Made by a program: the position numbers and the translations under genes
Part shown: positions 63,284-64,000 of the stretch, piece by piece
Layout of the letters: every line of letters begins with the position of its first letter
Position numbering within the stretch: the first letter of the stretch is position 1
Assembly: GCA_017558825.1 (NCBI GenBank)
Contig: JAFYTO010000015.1
Span: 45,711-109,710 of the forward strand
Direction: 5' to 3'
Origin: Clostridia bacterium
GTDB lineage: Bacteria; Bacillota; Clostridia; Christensenellales; Borkfalkiaceae
DNA length: 64,000 nucleotides
The notes under the pieces: generated by a model
Told to the model about the DNA's origin: nothing
The model's input: the letters and a program-made list of their open reading frames with translations, nothing else
Databases searched by the model: none

Positions 63284-64000
63284 ATGAAAATATACGAAGA
63301 ACTTGTAAAAAGAGGACTTATTGCACAAGTTACAGACGAAAATGAAATTAAAGAACTTTTAAACAACGGCAAGGCAAAATTCTATATTGGTTTTGACCCT
63401 ACTGCCGATTCTTTACACGTTGGCCACTTTATGGCGCTTTGCTTAATGCGTAGGCTTCAACTTGCGGGCAACCAACCTGTAGTTTTAATTGGCGGTGGCA
63501 CGGGCCACGTTGGCGACCCTTCTGGTAGAACCGATATGCGTTCTATGATGACAAAAGAACAAATTGACCATAACTGCAACTGTTTTAAAAAGCAAATGGA
63601 AAAATTTATTAAGTTTGACGGCGAAAATCCAGCTATTATGGTAAATAATGCGGATTGGCTTTTAAAACTCAACTATGTTGAACTTTTAAGAGAAGTTGGC
63701 GGTTGTTTCTCCGTAAACAATATGCTTAGGGCAGAGTGCTACAAGCAACGTATGGAAAAGGGCTTATCTTTCCTTGAATTTAACTATATGATTATGCAAT
63801 CATACGACTTCTACCACTTGTATAAAGAGTATGGTTGCAATATGCAATTCGGTGGTGACGACCAATGGTCTAATATGCTTGGCGGTACGGAACTTATTAG
63901 AAAGAAGCTTCAAAAAGATGCGTACGCTATGACTATTACTCTTTTAATGAATAGCGAAGGTAAAAAAATGGGCAAAACTGCAAAGGTGCAGTTTGGCTTG
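63284..64000 (+). CDS. tyrS: Tyrosyl-tRNA synthetase, N-terminal part (3' end outside window)
   Basis: This class I aminoacyl-tRNA synthetase charges tRNA-Tyr. The visible 239 residues include [20 protein letters not shown] with the HIGH-like HVGH motif (about residues 45-48), [13 protein letters not shown], the tyrosine-pocket region [15 protein letters not shown], and GGDDQWSNM, and end with the KMSKS-equivalent KMGKT just before the window edge. AAAGGAGA precedes the ATG. Confidence 0.96.
   Translation, partial: MKIYEELVKRGLIAQVTDENEIKELLNNGKAKFYIGFDPTADSLHVGHFMALCLMRRLQLAGNQPVVLIGGGTGHVGDPSGRTDMRSMMTKEQIDHNCNCFKKQMEKFIKFDGENPAIMVNNADWLLKLNYVELLREVGGCFSVNNMLRAECYKQRMEKGLSFLEFNYMIMQSYDFYHLYKEYGCNMQFGGDDQWSNMLGGTELIRKKLQKDAYAMTITLLMNSEGKKMGKTAKVQFGL

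Noticed and set aside
1..64000. CRISPR arrays, tRNA or rRNA genes, insertion sequences, prophage or integrase genes
   Set aside because: None of the expected repeats, cloverleaf sequences, transposase or phage motifs was seen on either strand.

Overview
This window is a 64 kb stretch of a low-GC genome with tightly packed genes. It looks like an uncultured, anaerobic, endospore-forming member of the Bacillota (Clostridia). The evidence is sporulation genes (spoIIGA, sigE, spoIVA, spoIIID, a SpoVB-like flippase), HPr kinase/phosphorylase, NrdR, A/T-ending codons, strong purine-rich Shine-Dalgarno sites, and many hairpin-plus-U-run terminators. No rRNA, tRNA, insertion sequence, phage gene or CRISPR array was seen. 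Both edges cut genes: a cca-type C-terminus at the left and tyrS at the right.

Layout. 1-8.6 kb: tRNA/DNA maintenance and signalling genes (cca part, uvrC, hprK, a YgiQ radical SAM protein, nrdR), then the mother-cell sigma factor pair spoIIGA-sigE. 8.6-17.6 kb: an amidohydrolase, DUF512 radical SAM-der-plsY, spoIVA behind a SigE-like promoter, an aberrant EF-G-like GTPase and a PfkB kinase. 17.8-21.5 kb: a two-gene ABC exporter. 21.7-27.9 kb: an aspartate-family operon that begins with a fused threonine synthase-homoserine kinase and continues through an ACT-domain regulator, homoserine dehydrogenase, aspartate-semialdehyde dehydrogenase and aspartokinase. 28-31.4 kb: a DUF421/DUF4363 pair, a tetrahydrofolate riboswitch with a FolT-like transporter, and a SpoVB-like flippase. 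31.5-38.8 kb: LysM, comF, secA, prfB, tsaD and a CDF metal transporter.

39-45.5 kb is an arginine block. A polar amino-acid ABC transporter and argG-argH-argF each sit behind nearly the same promoter and A/T-rich inverted repeats that resemble ArgR boxes. The transporter's binding protein has its two lobes in reversed (circularly permuted) order. 45.5-54.9 kb: an MntP/YtaF-like membrane protein, a large surface protein, an RluA-type synthase, RqcH, the tig-clpP-clpX protein-quality operon, YihY and spoIIID.

54.9-61.3 kb is the most accessory-looking part. It holds two long paralogous, glycosidase-like proteins and an FAD-dependent oxidoreductase, divergent from an AraC/PocR-type regulator. 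Between the two paralogs lies a 38-codon remnant of a second FAD oxidoreductase, showing that a hydrolase-oxidoreductase module was duplicated and then partly deleted. 61.4-63.1 kb carries a GGGtGRT protein with a NifU-like scaffold protein, a conserved pair whose job is not established. tyrS follows.

The strongest leads are the permuted binding protein, the duplicated hydrolase/oxidoreductase module with its remnant, the ThrC-ThrB fusion, the THF riboswitch, the shared arginine operators, the apparently leaderless DUF512 gene, and the SD-masking hairpin before spoIIID. All calls are by reading alone; no database search was run.
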